A DNA stretch of 64,000 nucleotides from Rhodoflexus caldus (GTDB lineage Bacteria; Bacteroidota; Bacteroidia; Cytophagales; Thermoflexibacteraceae): positions 1 through 64,000 of the forward strand of contig NZ_JAJPRF010000010.1 of NCBI RefSeq assembly GCF_021206925.1, given 5' to 3'. The notes below the pieces were generated by a model. That model was not told where the DNA came from. It saw only the letters and a list, made by a program, of their open reading frames with translations, and did no database searches. Both the position numbers and the translations under genes were made by a program. Below are positions 62,832 to 64,000 of this stretch, in pieces (positions within the stretch are counted from its first letter, which is position 1; every line of letters begins with the position of its first letter).

Positions 62832-63286
62832 TAGATTTTACCAAACTGATTATTGATTTCAATCTTTTTTGAAATTCGAAGCATTGCACCGCCGCTTCTA
62901 ATAGCGCGTCCAAAGATGTCATAAATCGCATCCGTTGCGCGTTGCGATTCGAGACCACGTACAGTATCGTTTCCGAAACGAACCCAAGTAACGGGGGCAA
63001 TACAACCCTGCAACTGTGCAGGTGCGTTTGTGTTGTCTGCATTATTAGCCGAATGAAGCAGTATGCCTGTGCGACCGGGTACAGTTTCAAGAGCAATCAT
63101 TTGTCGCCCAAATTTTGGCGAATGCCTGAAAACAAGGCGATACGTTCCCTCGGGAATACAACTTATTTGTCGGCTGTTATTTTGCCATGGCAACTCAATG
63201 CTGTAAGACAATATAGTATTGCCGCGCCATATCTCTCCGATAGTTGTTTTTGGGTGGTAGGTTCTTAAAAGGTCAAATGTTGTCAT
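62831..63286 (-). CDS. DUF5675 family phage protein
   Basis: A 151-residue protein. The ATG at 63286 is chosen because it overlaps the upstream stop as ATGA. Motifs fit DUF5675: IELPWQNN, ISCIPEGTYRLVFRHSPKFG, ILLHSANN and the GCIAPV stretch. The family is found in phages and prophages and has been suggested to act on the cell wall, but no activity is established. Its conserved His, Asn and Cys residues would fit a catalytic site. Confidence 0.8.
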   Translation of the reverse strand: MTTFDLLRTYHPKTTIGEIWRGNTILSYSIELPWQNNSRQISCIPEGTYRLVFRHSPKFGRQMIALETVPGRTGILLHSANNADNTNAPAQLQGCIAPVTWVRFGNDTVRGLESQRATDAIYDIFGRAIRSGGAMLRISKKIEINNQFGKI

Positions 63287-64000
63287 ACTTGCATAATGGT
63301 TATGGTGTAAACTGGGACACAATCGGCAAGAAAATTTACAGTTAGATTAGCCTGCTGTGCGCAGTCAGCAAAGAATTGTACAGTTAGATTTTCGCGCCCT
63401 GGCACATCAGGCGGAGGCTCGTCGTCCGGGCAATCAAACAGGGAAACAGTAAGCTCTGTAGTGTCGCAGTCTGCCTCAAAGGTTACTGCCAGCGGCAGTT
63501 TGCCCGCTGCGGGGAAAACAGGCGCATTATCGCGCGGGGGGATAATGCCATCCGCAGGTCGGCAATCTATCCATTCTTCAATAGCCACAACGCGCTCGCA
63601 CACGGGGGGCAACACGGGGGCAAACGCTTTAAGAAGCGTCAGTCGCACGATATTCACTCCGTTTTTAGATGCTTCAAACTCTGCATCTAAAACAAAGAAC
63701 ACGTTTTCGCGAATCTTTACCTTCTGTCCGATTCGCCATGCGAGTATGCGATTAGCAGCGAGCTTTGCACGAATTTCTACTTTGCGTCCGCTTTCCAGAA
63801 TTTTGAGCGCATTCCTGTAAAAGGTTTCCGCGAGGCCTTCGGTATTTTCCCAGCGAATAGCAAACTCCGCCAACTTTTGCCCGGTCGCGGTGTAGTTGGA
63901 TGGCGAAGCATAAGGGTAGGGCGTGCCGTCAAAGCCCTGTTGTAGCCCATGCCAAAACAAAATCCGCGGGCGCGGATTGGCAGCGGTCGCTTCGGTTTCA
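63283..64000 (-). CDS. Phage tail/baseplate-like protein, 5' end outside the window
   Basis: The frame stays open to the right edge, so at least 238 residues of a larger protein are seen. Before FWHGLQQG it reads PRPRIL. The visible part has a beta-rich domain (AKLAANRILAWRIGQKVKIRENVFFVLDAEF) and several cysteine pairs (CDTTELTVSLFDC, CAQQANLTV). The C-terminus holds three short strands with a related T-V-x-F-x-A-D-C pattern. Position before DUF5675 and fibre genes suggests a tail-hub or baseplate component. Confidence 0.65.
   Translation of the reverse strand, partial: ETEATAANPRPRILFWHGLQQGFDGTPYPYASPSNYTATGQKLAEFAIRWENTEGLAETFYRNALKILESGRKVEIRAKLAANRILAWRIGQKVKIRENVFFVLDAEFEASKNGVNIVRLTLLKAFAPVLPPVCERVVAIEEWIDCRPADGIIPPRDNAPVFPAAGKLPLAVTFEADCDTTELTVSLFDCPDDEPPPDVPGRENLTVQFFADCAQQANLTVNFLADCVPVYTITIMQV

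Overview
The window reads as chromosomal DNA of a Bacteroidota bacterium, most likely of the Cytophagales type. Three signs support this. There are outer-surface proteins with type IX secretion sorting domains of both type A (giant gene at 8636-19288) and type B (3061-4980). Several genes carry promoter elements of the Bacteroidota form TTTG-N18/20-TAnnTTTG. CarB has the short architecture without the C-terminal regulatory domain. The exact genus cannot be read from the sequence.

Layout. 0.2-5 kb (minus strand): two alpha/beta hydrolases, a TonB-like protein and a PKD/type-B-sorted surface protein. 5.1-8 kb: glycine decarboxylase gcvP. 8.6-19.3 kb: one 3550-residue, repeat-rich, secreted surface protein. 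19.5-22.3 kb: carB. 22.5-24.1 kb: an AT-rich type II restriction-modification pair. 24.1-28.6 kb: a tightly overlapping operon with a HAD phosphatase, SpoIIM-like, membrane, DUF4129 and DUF4350 proteins. 28.6-32.6 kb (minus): DUF58, APC/CCC-type transporter and SGNH hydrolase. 32.7-38.7 kb: Ldh-family dehydrogenase, a lipoprotein gene with a visible frameshift, Smr-domain protein, LOG-family protein, lytic transglycosylase and a 51-residue DUF2256 protein. 38.8-43.1 kb: sucA and odhB of the 2-oxoglutarate dehydrogenase complex. 43.2-44.5 kb: DUF3592 protein and Hsp20. 45-50 kb: a DabA/DabB-type inorganic carbon uptake pair and a DUF2231-like protein. 50-55.8 kb: ThpR-like 2H protein, TolC family protein, small membrane protein, GT9 glycosyltransferase, S8 peptidase and Era GTPase.

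From 55.9 kb to the end the content changes to a mobile element. An initiator tRNA-fMet gene is followed at once by a tyrosine recombinase, a small lipoprotein, and then nine mostly overlapping minus-strand genes. These look like the tail-fibre/lysis end of a prophage and continue past the right edge. Their products reuse two short domain types, a tail-fibre C-terminal beta domain and a 'GY.I..I' bacterial-repeat-like fold, which suggests a modular host-recognition cassette.

The strongest candidates for a second look are this prophage cassette at tRNA-fMet, the giant surface protein, the single-base frameshift at about 35053, and the paired identical promoter cores of era and tRNA-fMet. All functional statements rest on motif recognition by eye; no database search was run.
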